From assembly GCF_947500325.1 (NCBI RefSeq), contig NZ_CANMRQ010000016.1, positions 1 through 64,000 on the forward strand: DNA of 64,000 nt, written 5' to 3'. Source of the DNA: an uncultured Lacinutrix sp. (GTDB lineage: Bacteria > Bacteroidota > Bacteroidia > Flavobacteriales > Flavobacteriaceae). Under the pieces are notes generated by a model. The model had not been told where the DNA came from and searched no databases. It saw nothing but the letters and a program-made list of their open reading frames with translations. Below are positions 55,916-64,000 of the stretch, one piece after another; positions within the stretch are counted from its first letter, which is position 1, and each line of letters begins with the position of its first letter. The translations under genes and the position numbers were made by a program.

Positions 55916-56626
55916 ATGATTGAAAGGTATAAAACAGTTAAAGACTGGTTCTTTTTATACGCATTGATAGGTTTATTGTTACTTGGATGTTTTATTCAAC
56001 TTAATAATTACACACAAATTGCTCAATTAATATTGGCAGCCTGTATTCCTCTTTTTGTGCTCCATTATTTAGTGTTGAAAGTAGATTTCTCTCTTTTGTA
56101 TATAGCTATTATTGTGTTACTTTTTATTGCTATTGTTATTGGGGCTTGCAGAAATAAACATTATGTTTTTGATAAAATATCTCCGATAATTACACAATTA
56201 GGGTATCTGTGTTTTGTTTTTTTGTCTTTAAAAAGTTATAAAAGCCTAGATGTTAAAGGTTTTACTGGGTTTTATTTTTTGTTTGTTTTTCTAGTGAACT
56301 TAATATTAACCTTATTGTTTTTCACGTATTTAAGTGCAAATATGTCTAAAGTGTATGATATTGTAGTATTAGGATCTGGCTGTGTTATTTTTATCTTATT
56401 AGGTTTTTTGTCTTATTCTAATTATTTAAAAGATGGAGAAAAAAAATCTCTTTTATTTGTTTTTATGGTGCTAAGTTTTGCTGCTGCTGAGATTAATTTT
56501 CATATAGATAGGCATTATTTATCTAATATTATGTTTAAATGTCTTGACTATCTTTTTTATATATCCGGTATCTATTTTATGTTTGCTTATATGAAAGAGA
56601 CTAGTGATATTAATAAAAAAATCTAA
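55916..56626 (+). CDS. Multi-pass membrane protein, tandem paralogue D (divergent)
   Basis: A 236-residue protein with about eight hydrophobic helices, more divergent than A-C. Shared signs: the late loop YLKDGEKKSLLFVFMVLSFAAAEINFH near 170 (matching the D/K-rich loop plus LLF...E of the others) and the C-terminal ISGIYFMFAYMKE. A -10 (TATATTTA, 55883-55890) precedes it, with an AAAACAG/CTGTTTT inverted repeat at 55857-55879 in place of the 22-bp element. Function unknown. Confidence 0.6.
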   Translation: MIERYKTVKDWFFLYALIGLLLLGCFIQLNNYTQIAQLILAACIPLFVLHYLVLKVDFSLLYIAIIVLLFIAIVIGACRNKHYVFDKISPIITQLGYLCFVFLSLKSYKSLDVKGFTGFYFLFVFLVNLILTLLFFTYLSANMSKVYDIVVLGSGCVIFILLGFLSYSNYLKDGEKKSLLFVFMVLSFAAAEINFHIDRHYLSNIMFKCLDYLFYISGIYFMFAYMKETSDINKKI

Positions 56627-56636
56627 TTATAGAATA

Positions 56637-57554
56637 TTAAACTATTATAGAGGTGCCATTAGCAGTCTTGTTTTTGTTTGAATCAAGATAAAAATCTATT
56701 CTCCCTAGGTTTATTCCGTAACATCCAACTTGATTTACTAGTACATTTTTACCTTCATTGTTTTTTGCAACAGTTGGTTTTGGTAAAAAAGTATGTGTAT
56801 GTCCTCCAATAATCAAGTCAATATCTTTTGTTGATTTTGCTAATTCTAAATCACAAATTTTTTCAGGCTTTTTTGAGTAGTGATAACCTAAATGCGATAA
56901 GCAAATTATTAGATCGCATTGTTCTTCTTCTTTAAGTATTCTGGTGATGTCTTGTGTTATTTCAATTGGATCTAAATATTCTGTTTCCTTGTACATGTCT
57001 TTGTTTACTAAACCTTTTAGTTTTATTCCAATACCAAAAACGCCAATTTTTATATTGTCCTTAATAAATACATGGTATGGTTTTACATGGGTATCCATAA
57101 CAGTGTTTTTAAAATTGTAATTAGCAGATAAAAACTTAAACTTAGCATAAGGTAATTGAGCATAAAGCCCATCAATACCATTGTCAAAATCATGATTTCC
57201 TATTGTGGCAGCATCATATTTCATTTTGGACATTAGTTTGAATTCTAACTCTCCACCGTAATAGTTGAAGTACGGTGTACCTTGAAAAATATCACCAGCA
57301 TCTAAAAGTAATGTATTAGGATTTTCATTTCTTATAGACTCAACTAATGAAGCACGTCTAGCTACGCCACCTTTATTAGCATTATGGCCATCATTTGGTC
57401 CAAAAGGATCAATATGACTATGTACGTCGTTAGTATGCAGAATTGTTATTTTTTTAGTTTTTGATGTTGCTTCGCAAGATTGAAAACCAAAGCCACCCAA
57501 AGTTACTAATGCTGTTGCAGCACTAGACTGTTGTATAAATTGTCTTCTCTTCAT
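56637..57554 (-). CDS. 5'-nucleotidase metallophosphatase domain protein, TAT-type signal
   Basis: A 305-residue exported phosphoesterase. The N-terminus MKRRQFIQQSS looks like a twin-arginine signal. Metal-binding motifs are HTNDVHSH near residue 39, DAGDIFQG near 85, GNHDFDNG near 118, CLSHLGYH near 218 and GGHTHTF near 249. It is the catalytic half of a 5'-nucleotidase/UshA-type enzyme; the substrate-binding C-terminal half is a separate gene directly upstream (57560), leaving 5 bases between. The pair probably works together in the periplasm to release phosphate from nucleotides. Confidence 0.9.
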   Translation of the reverse strand: MKRRQFIQQSSAATALVTLGGFGFQSCEATSKTKKITILHTNDVHSHIDPFGPNDGHNANKGGVARRASLVESIRNENPNTLLLDAGDIFQGTPYFNYYGGELEFKLMSKMKYDAATIGNHDFDNGIDGLYAQLPYAKFKFLSANYNFKNTVMDTHVKPYHVFIKDNIKIGVFGIGIKLKGLVNKDMYKETEYLDPIEITQDITRILKEEEQCDLIICLSHLGYHYSKKPEKICDLELAKSTKDIDLIIGGHTHTFLPKPTVAKNNEGKNVLVNQVGCYGINLGRIDFYLDSNKNKTANGTSIIV

Positions 57555-57559
57555 TAATC

Positions 57560-58318
57560 TTATTTTGTTTGAGTAAATCGGTTATCGATTTTAGGTCTAA
57601 TAGTATCAGTTTTTTTAAAATAGTCAATCATAGCGTTTCTTATTTTGTAATTTAAGTAATACACGCTATCGTTAGGTTTAAAAAAACGCATACGATCACC
57701 ACCATCATATAAATAGTCATTGGTAGCTAAATAGTATGTTTTATTTTTGTCTATTGTTTTACCTTGAACTAAAGCTTTTGTTATGTTATAGTTTTTATCT
57801 AGCTTTAATTCCATGCCACTAACTGGATGGGCTCTTTTTGCATGACGTAAATAATCCATCATACTATCTAATTGCTTACCTTTTAGAGCAACAACGACTA
57901 TGCTATTTTCAAAAGGCATGACTTGAAAGGCAGTTTCTGTAGTAATGTTTCCTTTGGAAATAATTGAGCGAATACCGCCATGATTAAGTAATACAGCATC
58001 TATATTTTTATTAGTACGTTTATTAAATACAATATTGCCTTGATCATAAACTATGTCCGCCATTAAATTACCTATTGCAGTATTAAGCTCACCATCAGTT
58101 TTAGAGTAGGTTTGTGGTGCAAATGATAAAACAGCATTCATATCCTTTGTAAGGTTATCTCTATAGGGTTTTATTATAGAATCAAAACTTTGATTTGTTT
58201 TTATGCTATCTGTAACTTCTATTTGCTTGCCTTCAATTTTAGAAAGTTGGTAGTTTTTATTTTTACAGTTAAAAATAATGAGTGTAAAAAAGCAAAGAAG
58301 GAGTGTTTTTATTTTCAT
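57560..58318 (-). CDS. 5'-nucleotidase C-terminal domain protein
   Basis: A 252-residue lipoprotein (IIFNCKNK, Cys18). It consists only of the C-terminal substrate domain of 5'-nucleotidases (about 60-245): FAPQTYSKTDGELNTAIGNLMAD, DAVLLNHGGIRSIISKGNIT, VVVALKGKQLDSMM and NDYLYDGGDRMRFF, whose aromatic residues stack on the base in the family. It precedes the metallophosphatase gene, giving an order reversed with respect to the usual single polypeptide. It has no catalytic metal site of its own. Confidence 0.88.
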   Translation of the reverse strand: MKIKTLLLCFFTLIIFNCKNKNYQLSKIEGKQIEVTDSIKTNQSFDSIIKPYRDNLTKDMNAVLSFAPQTYSKTDGELNTAIGNLMADIVYDQGNIVFNKRTNKNIDAVLLNHGGIRSIISKGNITTETAFQVMPFENSIVVVALKGKQLDSMMDYLRHAKRAHPVSGMELKLDKNYNITKALVQGKTIDKNKTYYLATNDYLYDGGDRMRFFKPNDSVYYLNYKIRNAMIDYFKKTDTIRPKIDNRFTQTK

Positions 58319-58362
58319 GTACTAAATTGTGATTTTAAGTAAGGTATTAAAGTCGGTTTTGC

Positions 58363-58370
58363 TACTTTTG
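58363..58370 (+). promoter_or_regulatory. -10 element before DUF6913/dapA
   Basis: TACTTTTG fits TAnnTTTG and lies 20 bases before the start at 58391. No clear -33 was found. Confidence 0.45.
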
Positions 58371-58390
58371 TATAAAAGGAATAAATATAA

Positions 58391-58909
58391 ATGATTTTAA
58401 AGGGATTTAAGGAAAAATCTAATGAAAAGTACATTAACAGAACGTTAAATAATCGGTTAGTATCTCAAGATAGCTCTAAAATAAAAAAAATAGGAGTTTT
58501 AGTTAACAAGGGTGAACTAATAGAATATAAATGGTTTGAAGCATTAGCAAAAACTTTAAAAGTAAAACCTAATGATTTTCAGTTAATAATATTTACTAAA
58601 GAAAAGAAGATTGAAGGTATTAATATAAATAAAACTTATAATGAAAATAATATAGGTTGGAATGGTGTTATAAAAGACCCAGATCTAAAACGTTTTCTGG
58701 ATACAGATTTCGATATTTTTATTAGTTATTATACTGAAGAATCTATTTCTCTAAAATTATTAACAGCTGCTTCAAAAGCTAAGTTTAAAGTTGGTGTTTT
58801 GCAAGATGATGAGCGCTTAAACGACCTTATAATAAAAACTAAAATAAAAGATTTGGATACTTTTAAATCTGAATTAATGAAATATCTCACTGTTTTAAAT
58901 AAAATATAA
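58391..58909 (+). CDS. DUF6913-type protein
   Basis: A 172-residue cytoplasmic protein without signal or membrane segment. It has an alternating strand-helix pattern (KIKKIGVLVNKGELIEYKWFEALAKTLKV, then FQLIIFTKEKK, and DIFISYYTEESISLKLLTAASKAKFKVGVL). It fits the DUF6913 family, found beside dapA in flavobacteria as I recall. It lies 14 bases upstream of dapA, so the two share a transcript. No function is known. Confidence 0.7.
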   Translation: MILKGFKEKSNEKYINRTLNNRLVSQDSSKIKKIGVLVNKGELIEYKWFEALAKTLKVKPNDFQLIIFTKEKKIEGININKTYNENNIGWNGVIKDPDLKRFLDTDFDIFISYYTEESISLKLLTAASKAKFKVGVLQDDERLNDLIIKTKIKDLDTFKSELMKYLTVLNKI

Positions 58910-58923
58910 AATATATCTAAAAA

Positions 58924-59811
58924 ATGAATAACCCTTTTAAAGGAACCGGAATTGCAATTGTTACTCCATTCAATTCAGATTTAACTATAGATCATAAAGC
59001 ACTTGCTGCAATTGTTGAATATAACATAGAAAAAGGTACTAATTACATAGTTATAAGCGGTACAACAGGAGAAAGTGTAACCGTAACTAAAGCAGAAAAA
59101 AAAGACATTATAAAAACAATAAGTGATACAAATAAAGGACGATTACCTCTAGTCTTAGGAATAGGAGGAAATAATACAGCAGCAGTTTTAGAAGAAATTA
59201 AAACAACAGATTTGTCTGGTTTTGCTGGTATTTTATCTGTATCTCCATATTATAGTAAACCTACCCAAGAAGGTATATATCAGCATTTTAAAGCTGTGTC
59301 GGAAGCGTCGCCCGTGCCAATTATATTATATAATGTTCCAGGAAGAACAGCTTCTAATATGACTCCAGAGACAACTTTACGACTGGCTAAAGATTTTGAT
59401 AATATTGTTGCAGTAAAAGAAGCTGGCAATAATATGTCACAATATTTACATCTATTAAGAGATAAACCAGAAGGGTTTGGTATTATTTCTGGTGATGATG
59501 ACCTCGTTTTGGGGGTGACTTTAGCAGGCGGAGATGGTGTGATTTCTGTTATAGGACAGGCTTTACCAGAAGATTTTTCAAAAATGATTAGCTTAGGAAT
59601 GAAAGGCCATGCAAAGGAAGCCTATAAAATTCATTTCAAATTAATGGAAATAACGAGTTTAATTTTCTCTGAAAACAATCCAGCAGGTATAAAGGCAGTA
59701 TTGGAAAATTTAAATTTGTGTAATGATAGTGTGCGTTTGCCACTTGTTCCTGCAACTAAAGTTTTAAAACAAAAAATTGATAATTTCTTAAAAGCATATA
59801 ATAAGCGTTAA
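58924..59811 (+). CDS. dapA: 4-hydroxy-tetrahydrodipicolinate synthase
   Basis: First committed step of the lysine/diaminopimelate branch: pyruvate plus aspartate semialdehyde. The (beta/alpha)8 barrel (295 residues) has the GTTGE motif (ISGTTGESVTV near 44), Tyr of YNVPGRTASNMTPE near 137, and the Schiff-base lysine in IVAVKEAGNN near 164. It partners dapF at 36 kb in the same pathway. It is co-transcribed with the DUF6913 gene. Confidence 0.97.
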   Translation: MNNPFKGTGIAIVTPFNSDLTIDHKALAAIVEYNIEKGTNYIVISGTTGESVTVTKAEKKDIIKTISDTNKGRLPLVLGIGGNNTAAVLEEIKTTDLSGFAGILSVSPYYSKPTQEGIYQHFKAVSEASPVPIILYNVPGRTASNMTPETTLRLAKDFDNIVAVKEAGNNMSQYLHLLRDKPEGFGIISGDDDLVLGVTLAGGDGVISVIGQALPEDFSKMISLGMKGHAKEAYKIHFKLMEITSLIFSENNPAGIKAVLENLNLCNDSVRLPLVPATKVLKQKIDNFLKAYNKR

Positions 59812-59894
59812 ATATTACTTAAACCTAGTGATAACTTGATTTCAAAAATTAATTTAGCATCAAAATTATATTTTTAAAATCCATATTAATAGCG

Positions 59895-59902
59895 TATTTT
59901 TG
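59895..59902 (+). promoter_or_regulatory. -10 element of the bamD operon
   Basis: TATTTTTG matches TAnnTTTG, 18 bases before the bamD ATG at 59921, and supports that start over the TTG at 59900 within the promoter. Confidence 0.5.
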
Positions 59903-59920
59903 CATCTTGTTAAAAAATTT

Positions 59921-60721
59921 ATGAAAAACTTACTTGTCATCCTTGTTATTGTACTTAGTATGAGTGCTTGTAGCGAATATCAAAAAGCTTTAAAATCTGA
60001 AGAAGTTGGTGTTAAGTACAAAATGGGAGAAAAAATGTATGATGCAGGGAAATATGCCAAAGCGAATAGACTTTTTGAGCAAATTATTCCATCATATAGA
60101 GGTAAGCCTCAAGCAGAAAAATTGATGTATTTAAATGCTGATGCCTCATACCAAATGGGAGACTATTATACATCAGGTTACCATTTTGAGCGTTTTGTTG
60201 CTGCTTATCCTAGAAGTGAAAAATTATCTGAAGCAAGTTTTAAAAGTGCTAGAAGCTACTATGAATTGTCTCCAGTTTATTCTAAAGATCAAACAGAAAC
60301 AATAACGGCTTTAGAAAAATTGCAACAATTTATTAATGAGTTCCCTGAATCTGAAAATGTAGCAAAAGCTAACGAATTTGTTAAAGAATTAGATTTTAAA
60401 TTAGAAAAGAAAGCTTTTGAAACAGCTAAACAATATAATCATATTTCAGATTATAAAGCATCAATAGCTGCTTTCGATAATTTTATAAGTGATTTTCCTG
60501 GAACATCATTGCGGGAAGAAGCTTTATATATAAGATATGATTCTGCGTATAAACTAGCACTTAATAGTGTTGAATATAAGAAAAAAGAGCGTTTAGAAAC
60601 AGCTAAAGGATATTACAATGCATTTAAAAAGCGTTATTCAGATTCTCAATTTATTGAAGAAGCAACAGATAAGCTTGGAGACATTGAAAAACAATTAGAA
60701 CAATACAGTACAAAAAGTTAA
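59921..60721 (+). CDS. bamD: Outer-membrane assembly lipoprotein BamD
   Basis: BamD is the essential lipoprotein of the beta-barrel assembly machine. The 266-residue protein (ATG at 59921) has a lipobox (VLSMSAC) near residue 17 followed by five TPR repeats (about 30-260: MYDAGKYAKANRLFEQIIPSYRG, ADASYQMGDYYTSGYHFERFV, FPESENVAKANEF). It is the first gene of a tight group with rpoZ, coaBC, DUF4835 and recN. Confidence 0.93.
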   Translation: MKNLLVILVIVLSMSACSEYQKALKSEEVGVKYKMGEKMYDAGKYAKANRLFEQIIPSYRGKPQAEKLMYLNADASYQMGDYYTSGYHFERFVAAYPRSEKLSEASFKSARSYYELSPVYSKDQTETITALEKLQQFINEFPESENVAKANEFVKELDFKLEKKAFETAKQYNHISDYKASIAAFDNFISDFPGTSLREEALYIRYDSAYKLALNSVEYKKKERLETAKGYYNAFKKRYSDSQFIEEATDKLGDIEKQLEQYSTKS

Positions 60722-60728
60722 TATAACT

Positions 60729-61058
60729 ATGGATTTAAAAAAGATTGATGCACCTTTAAGTACAACAACCTACAATAGAAATGAGGTTGATTCACCTACA
60801 GAGAATATCTACGAGGCAATTTCTATTATTGCTAGAAGAGCAGAGCAAATCAATTCTGAAATTAAAAAAGAATTGATCGAAAAACTTGAAGAGTTTGCAA
60901 CTTATAACGATTCTTTAGAAGAAATTTTTGAAAATAAAGAGCAAATAGAAGTTTCTAAATTTTATGAGAAATTACCTAAACCACATGCTTTAGCAGTTAA
61001 AGAGTGGTTAGATGCTAAAATCTATCATAGGAATACGGAGGAAGACAAAAAAGACTAA
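60729..61058 (+). CDS. rpoZ: RNA polymerase omega subunit
   Basis: A 109-residue Bacteroidetes-type omega subunit. ENIYEAISIIARRAEQINSEIKKEL (residues 26-50) corresponds to the omega core helices that fold over the beta-prime C-terminus; the C-terminal part is longer and acidic compared with E. coli omega. It stabilises RNA polymerase. It lies 7 bases after bamD and 5 before coaBC. Confidence 0.9.
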   Translation: MDLKKIDAPLSTTTYNRNEVDSPTENIYEAISIIARRAEQINSEIKKELIEKLEEFATYNDSLEEIFENKEQIEVSKFYEKLPKPHALAVKEWLDAKIYHRNTEEDKKD

Positions 61059-61063
61059 TCTCT

Positions 61064-62275
61064 ATGTCTATATTAAGTGGCAAAAATATACTATTAGGCA
61101 TAAGTGCTGGTATAGCCGCTTATAAAACAGCCTCATTAGTAAGAGTATTTATAAAAGCAGGTGCTAACGTAAAAGTAGTTATGACACCTGCTTCTAAAGA
61201 CTTCGTAACACCTCTTACTTTATCTACATTATCTAAAAACCCAGTGCATTCGTCATTTTACAATGAAGACGATGAAAATGCAGAATGGAATAATCACGTT
61301 GAATTAGGCCTTTGGGCAGATTATTTACTAGTTGCTCCTGCAACTGCAAATACTATGTCTAAAATGGCAAATGGTACTTGTGATAACTTGTTGTTAGCAA
61401 CATATCTTTCTGCAAAATGTCCTGTGTATTTTGCGCCAGCAATGGATTTAGATATGTACAAGCACCCTTCAACTTTAAATACATTTAAGAAACTAAAAAG
61501 TTTTGGTAATATCATGATTCCTGCTACTTCTGGAGAATTAGCTAGTGGATTAGTTGGTCAAGGCCGTTTAGCAGAACCAGAAGATATTGTTGCTTTTATG
61601 GAACAAGATGTTTTGAATAAACTACCTTTAAAAGGCAGGAAAATAATGATCACAGCTGGGCCTACATATGAAGCTTTAGACCCTGTACGTTTTATAGGTA
61701 ATCATTCTAGTGGGAAAATGGGGTTTGAAATAGCCAAAGCGTCTGCTAATTTTGGAGCAGAAGTTGTTTTAATAACTGGTCCAACGCATCAAAAAGTTAA
61801 CCATAGCTTAATACAAGTTGTACCAGTAGTAAGTGCACAAGATATGTATGAAGCGGCACATACTTATTATAAAACTGTAGATGTAGCAATACTGTCTGCT
61901 GCAGTTGCAGATTATAAACCTAAAGAAATATCAAATCAGAAAATAAAAAAGAAAGATTCTACGTTAGTATTGGAGTTAGAAAAAACTAAAGATATTTTAG
62001 CATCATTAGGAGAGATAAAATTAAAGCAGCTTTTAGTTGGGTTTGCTTTGGAAACTAACAACGAATTAGAATATGCAAAAGGAAAACTAAAAAAGAAGAA
62101 TTTAGATTTAATTGTATTAAATTCGTTAAATGATAAAGGTGCTGGTTTTAAAAGTGAAACAAATAAAGTAACTATTATTGATAAAGAGAATAATATAACA
62201 GCTTATAAGTTAAAGTCGAAAGCTGAGGTCGCTATTGATATTTTAAGTGAAATAATAAAGAAATTAAATGCGTAA
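61064..62275 (+). CDS. coaBC: Bifunctional phosphopantothenoylcysteine decarboxylase/synthetase
   Basis: Makes 4'-phosphopantetheine in coenzyme A synthesis: ligation of cysteine to phosphopantothenate (CoaB) and decarboxylation (CoaC). The N-terminal flavoprotein (about 1-185) shows GISAGIAAYKTASLVR, NHVELGLWADYLLVAPATANTMSKMANG with the active-site His, and FAPAMDLDMYKHPS. The C-terminal CoaB (about 190-403) begins MITAGPTYEALDPVRFIGNHSSGKMG and includes AAVADYKP and the KTKDIL loop. It overlaps the next gene by 8 bases. Confidence 0.97.
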   Translation: MSILSGKNILLGISAGIAAYKTASLVRVFIKAGANVKVVMTPASKDFVTPLTLSTLSKNPVHSSFYNEDDENAEWNNHVELGLWADYLLVAPATANTMSKMANGTCDNLLLATYLSAKCPVYFAPAMDLDMYKHPSTLNTFKKLKSFGNIMIPATSGELASGLVGQGRLAEPEDIVAFMEQDVLNKLPLKGRKIMITAGPTYEALDPVRFIGNHSSGKMGFEIAKASANFGAEVVLITGPTHQKVNHSLIQVVPVVSAQDMYEAAHTYYKTVDVAILSAAVADYKPKEISNQKIKKKDSTLVLELEKTKDILASLGEIKLKQLLVGFALETNNELEYAKGKLKKKNLDLIVLNSLNDKGAGFKSETNKVTIIDKENNITAYKLKSKAEVAIDILSEIIKKLNA

Positions 62276-63155
62276 ATTAATCTTACTACTTGTATTTTGT
62301 ATATGTGTTAATGGTTTTGCACAAGAACTTAATTGTAATGTTGTTGTTAATGCTCAATTAACTGGAAATGAGAATCAACAAATATTCCAGACATTAGAAA
62401 ATCAATTAAAAGAGTTTGTAAATAAAACACAGTGGACCAAAAAGGAGTTTAAACTACAAGAGCGTATAAGTTGTAATATTGTTATTAATATTACAGAGCG
62501 TAATGGTGATAATTTTAAAGGCGCAATTCAAATACAATCTTCACGTCCAGTATATGGTTCAACTTATACTACACCGGTATATAATATAAATGATAAAGAT
62601 TTTACATTTGAATATGTAGAGTTTCAAAATTTAATATATAATGAAAGTCAATATGAATCTAACCTTATATCTGTATTAGCTTTTCATATTCAAATGATTT
62701 TTGGTTTAGATGCAGAGAGTTTTGCTCTAGAAGGAGGTCAGCCTTATTTTAAACAAGCCCAACGTATTGTGAATTTTTCTCAGCAAGAAAATTTTAAAGG
62801 TTGGAAACTGGAAGATGGTTTACAAAGTCGTTTTGCATTAATAGATAATATTCTATCTCCTACATTTATAGAGTTTAGAGAAGTCATGTACAATTATCAT
62901 AGACGTGGTTTAGATGCTATGAGTAAAAGTAAGAAAGATGGAAAAAATGAAATAGCATTGGCGTTAGGTGCATTTAAAAAAATGAATAGTCGTAGACCTA
63001 ATTCTTATTTGTCTCGTGTGTTTTTTGATGCCAAAGCAGAAGAAATAGAGCAAATTTTTTCTTCAGGTCCTAATGTAGATATCTCAGGATTAATAGATGT
63101 TTTAAATCGTGTCGCTCCAATGCATGCCAGTAAATGGAGAAACATTAAGTTTTAA
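62268..63155 (+). CDS. DUF4835 exported protein
   Basis: A 295-residue periplasmic protein with signal peptide (about 1-18, NGFAQELNC). DUF4835 features: NVVVNAQLTGNENQQIFQTLENQLKEFVNKTQW at the start of the mature part, FTFEYVEFQNLIYNESQYESNLISVLAFH near 110, and the C-terminal VDISGLIDVLNRVAPMHASKWRNIKF. The function is unknown, but its place between coaBC and recN is conserved in Bacteroidetes as I recall. It overlaps coaBC by 8 bases. Confidence 0.88.
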   Translation: MRKLILLLVFCICVNGFAQELNCNVVVNAQLTGNENQQIFQTLENQLKEFVNKTQWTKKEFKLQERISCNIVINITERNGDNFKGAIQIQSSRPVYGSTYTTPVYNINDKDFTFEYVEFQNLIYNESQYESNLISVLAFHIQMIFGLDAESFALEGGQPYFKQAQRIVNFSQQENFKGWKLEDGLQSRFALIDNILSPTFIEFREVMYNYHRRGLDAMSKSKKDGKNEIALALGAFKKMNSRRPNSYLSRVFFDAKAEEIEQIFSSGPNVDISGLIDVLNRVAPMHASKWRNIKF

Positions 63156-63216
63156 ATAGTTTCCTTTTAAATTAGAAAGTGTAACCTTTCTACTAGTATA
63201 AATATATTTTATAAAA

Positions 63217-64000
63217 ATGCTAACGTCACTATCTATAAAAAATTATGCGTTAATTGATTCACTCCAAGTTGATTTTAATGACGGATTTACAATTATTACT
63301 GGCGAAACAGGTGCAGGGAAATCCATTCTACTTGGTGGCTTATCTTTAATTTTAGGAAAAAGAGCAGATTTAAGTAGCTTAAGAAACAAGGAACAAAAGT
63401 GTATTATTGAAGCTCAGTTTGATGTTTCAAATTATAATCTTAAAGAGTTATACGATATAAACGATTTAGATTATGAATCTCAAACTATTATTAGGCGAGA
63501 AATATTACCTTCAGGAAAATCAAGAGCATTTGTTAACGATTCACCTGTTAATTTAAGTAATCTACAATTATTAGGAGAGCGTTTAATAGATATCCATTCT
63601 CAACACGAAACACTTCAATTAGTAGATGATGCTTTCCAATTTCAGGTTATTGATGCATTATCTGAAAACAAAGAAGAACTTATAGATTATAGCACTAAAC
63701 TTTCAAAATATAAAAAGTTAACTAAAGAATTAGAACAGTTAGTTGCGTTTCAATCTGAAGCTATAAAAGAACATGATTATAACTCTTTTTTGTTAAATGA
63801 ATTAGTTGCAGCTAATCTAAAAGTGGATGAACTTGAAGGATTAGAAGAAGAATATGAGACATTAAATAATATAGAAACTATTCAAGAAAAATTAACAGCT
63901 TCTAATCAATTCTTTTCAGATGAGCAATTAGGATTAATTAATACGCTTACAGAATTAAAGGTTGTATTAAAACAGTTAGCAAGTCTTTCAAATAAATATG
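63217..64000 (+). CDS. recN: DNA repair protein RecN, N-terminal part (runs off window)
   Basis: The reading frame stays open from ATG 63217 to the window end (261 codons). It begins MLTSLSIKNYALIDSLQVDF and has Walker A TGETGAGKSILLGGL near residue 30, then IIRREILPSGKSRAFVNDSP and LIDIHSQHETLQLVD near 124, all RecN hallmarks of the SMC-like ABC ATPase that acts in double-strand break repair. The coiled coil begins near residue 150. The missing C-terminal part lies beyond the window. Confidence 0.95.
   Translation, partial: MLTSLSIKNYALIDSLQVDFNDGFTIITGETGAGKSILLGGLSLILGKRADLSSLRNKEQKCIIEAQFDVSNYNLKELYDINDLDYESQTIIRREILPSGKSRAFVNDSPVNLSNLQLLGERLIDIHSQHETLQLVDDAFQFQVIDALSENKEELIDYSTKLSKYKKLTKELEQLVAFQSEAIKEHDYNSFLLNELVAANLKVDELEGLEEEYETLNNIETIQEKLTASNQFFSDEQLGLINTLTELKVVLKQLASLSNKY

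Overview
The window is chromosomal DNA of a marine-type member of the Flavobacteriaceae (Bacteroidetes). The base composition is very AT-rich. Many promoters carry the Bacteroidetes -10 element TAnnTTTG, ribosome binding sites are weak or absent, and two proteins end in type IX secretion (T9SS) sorting domains. A TonB receptor is paired with a DUF4249 lipoprotein, and housekeeping genes sit in flavobacterial neighbourhoods (dapA next to DUF6913; bamD-rpoZ-coaBC-DUF4835-recN). I cannot name the genus. No tRNA, rRNA, CRISPR array, prophage or intact insertion sequence was seen.

Layout. 0-9.3 kb: DinB-like protein, murQ, a TonB receptor/DUF4249 pair, monomeric NADP isocitrate dehydrogenase, a pentapeptide-repeat protein and a surface beta-propeller lipoprotein. 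9.3-13.6 kb: a long gene-poor stretch with a decayed gene relic, then two orphan class I lanthipeptide-like precursor genes on either side of trmD, a GyrI-like gene and rplS, followed by a methyltransferase. 13.6-20.5 kb: small unknowns, then the glyoxylate shunt (aceB-aceA) divergent from an XRE/ScfR-type regulator; the intergenic region holds two GCGAA palindromes that look like operators.

20.5-31.8 kb is the accessory region and the most interesting part. An ECF sigma factor and a TPR-bearing putative anti-sigma factor lie divergent from a lipoprotein subtilase, a periplasmic TPR-CHAT protease, a T9SS-secreted protein and a small secreted protein. Three transcription units there start with the same motif (GGGTAATG, 13-14 nt, AATACTA), which I propose is the promoter of this sigma factor. 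Between the two halves lies a tiny frameshifted leader-peptide gene with its own terminator. Its predicted acidic tail nearly repeats a segment between the prodomain and the catalytic domain of the subtilase. Together they look like an undescribed, ECF-controlled, cell-envelope proteolytic module.

31.8-52.9 kb is core genome: GAPDH, a Deg protease, dapF, mltG, rsmI-like, dnaA, a ribD operon, prmC and ligA. 53.0-56.6 kb holds four related multi-pass membrane proteins of unknown function; two of them share a 22-bp inverted repeat placed exactly 19 bp before the -10. 56.6-64 kb: a 5'-nucleotidase split into two genes, then dapA, bamD, rpoZ, coaBC, DUF4835 and the start of recN, which runs off the window.
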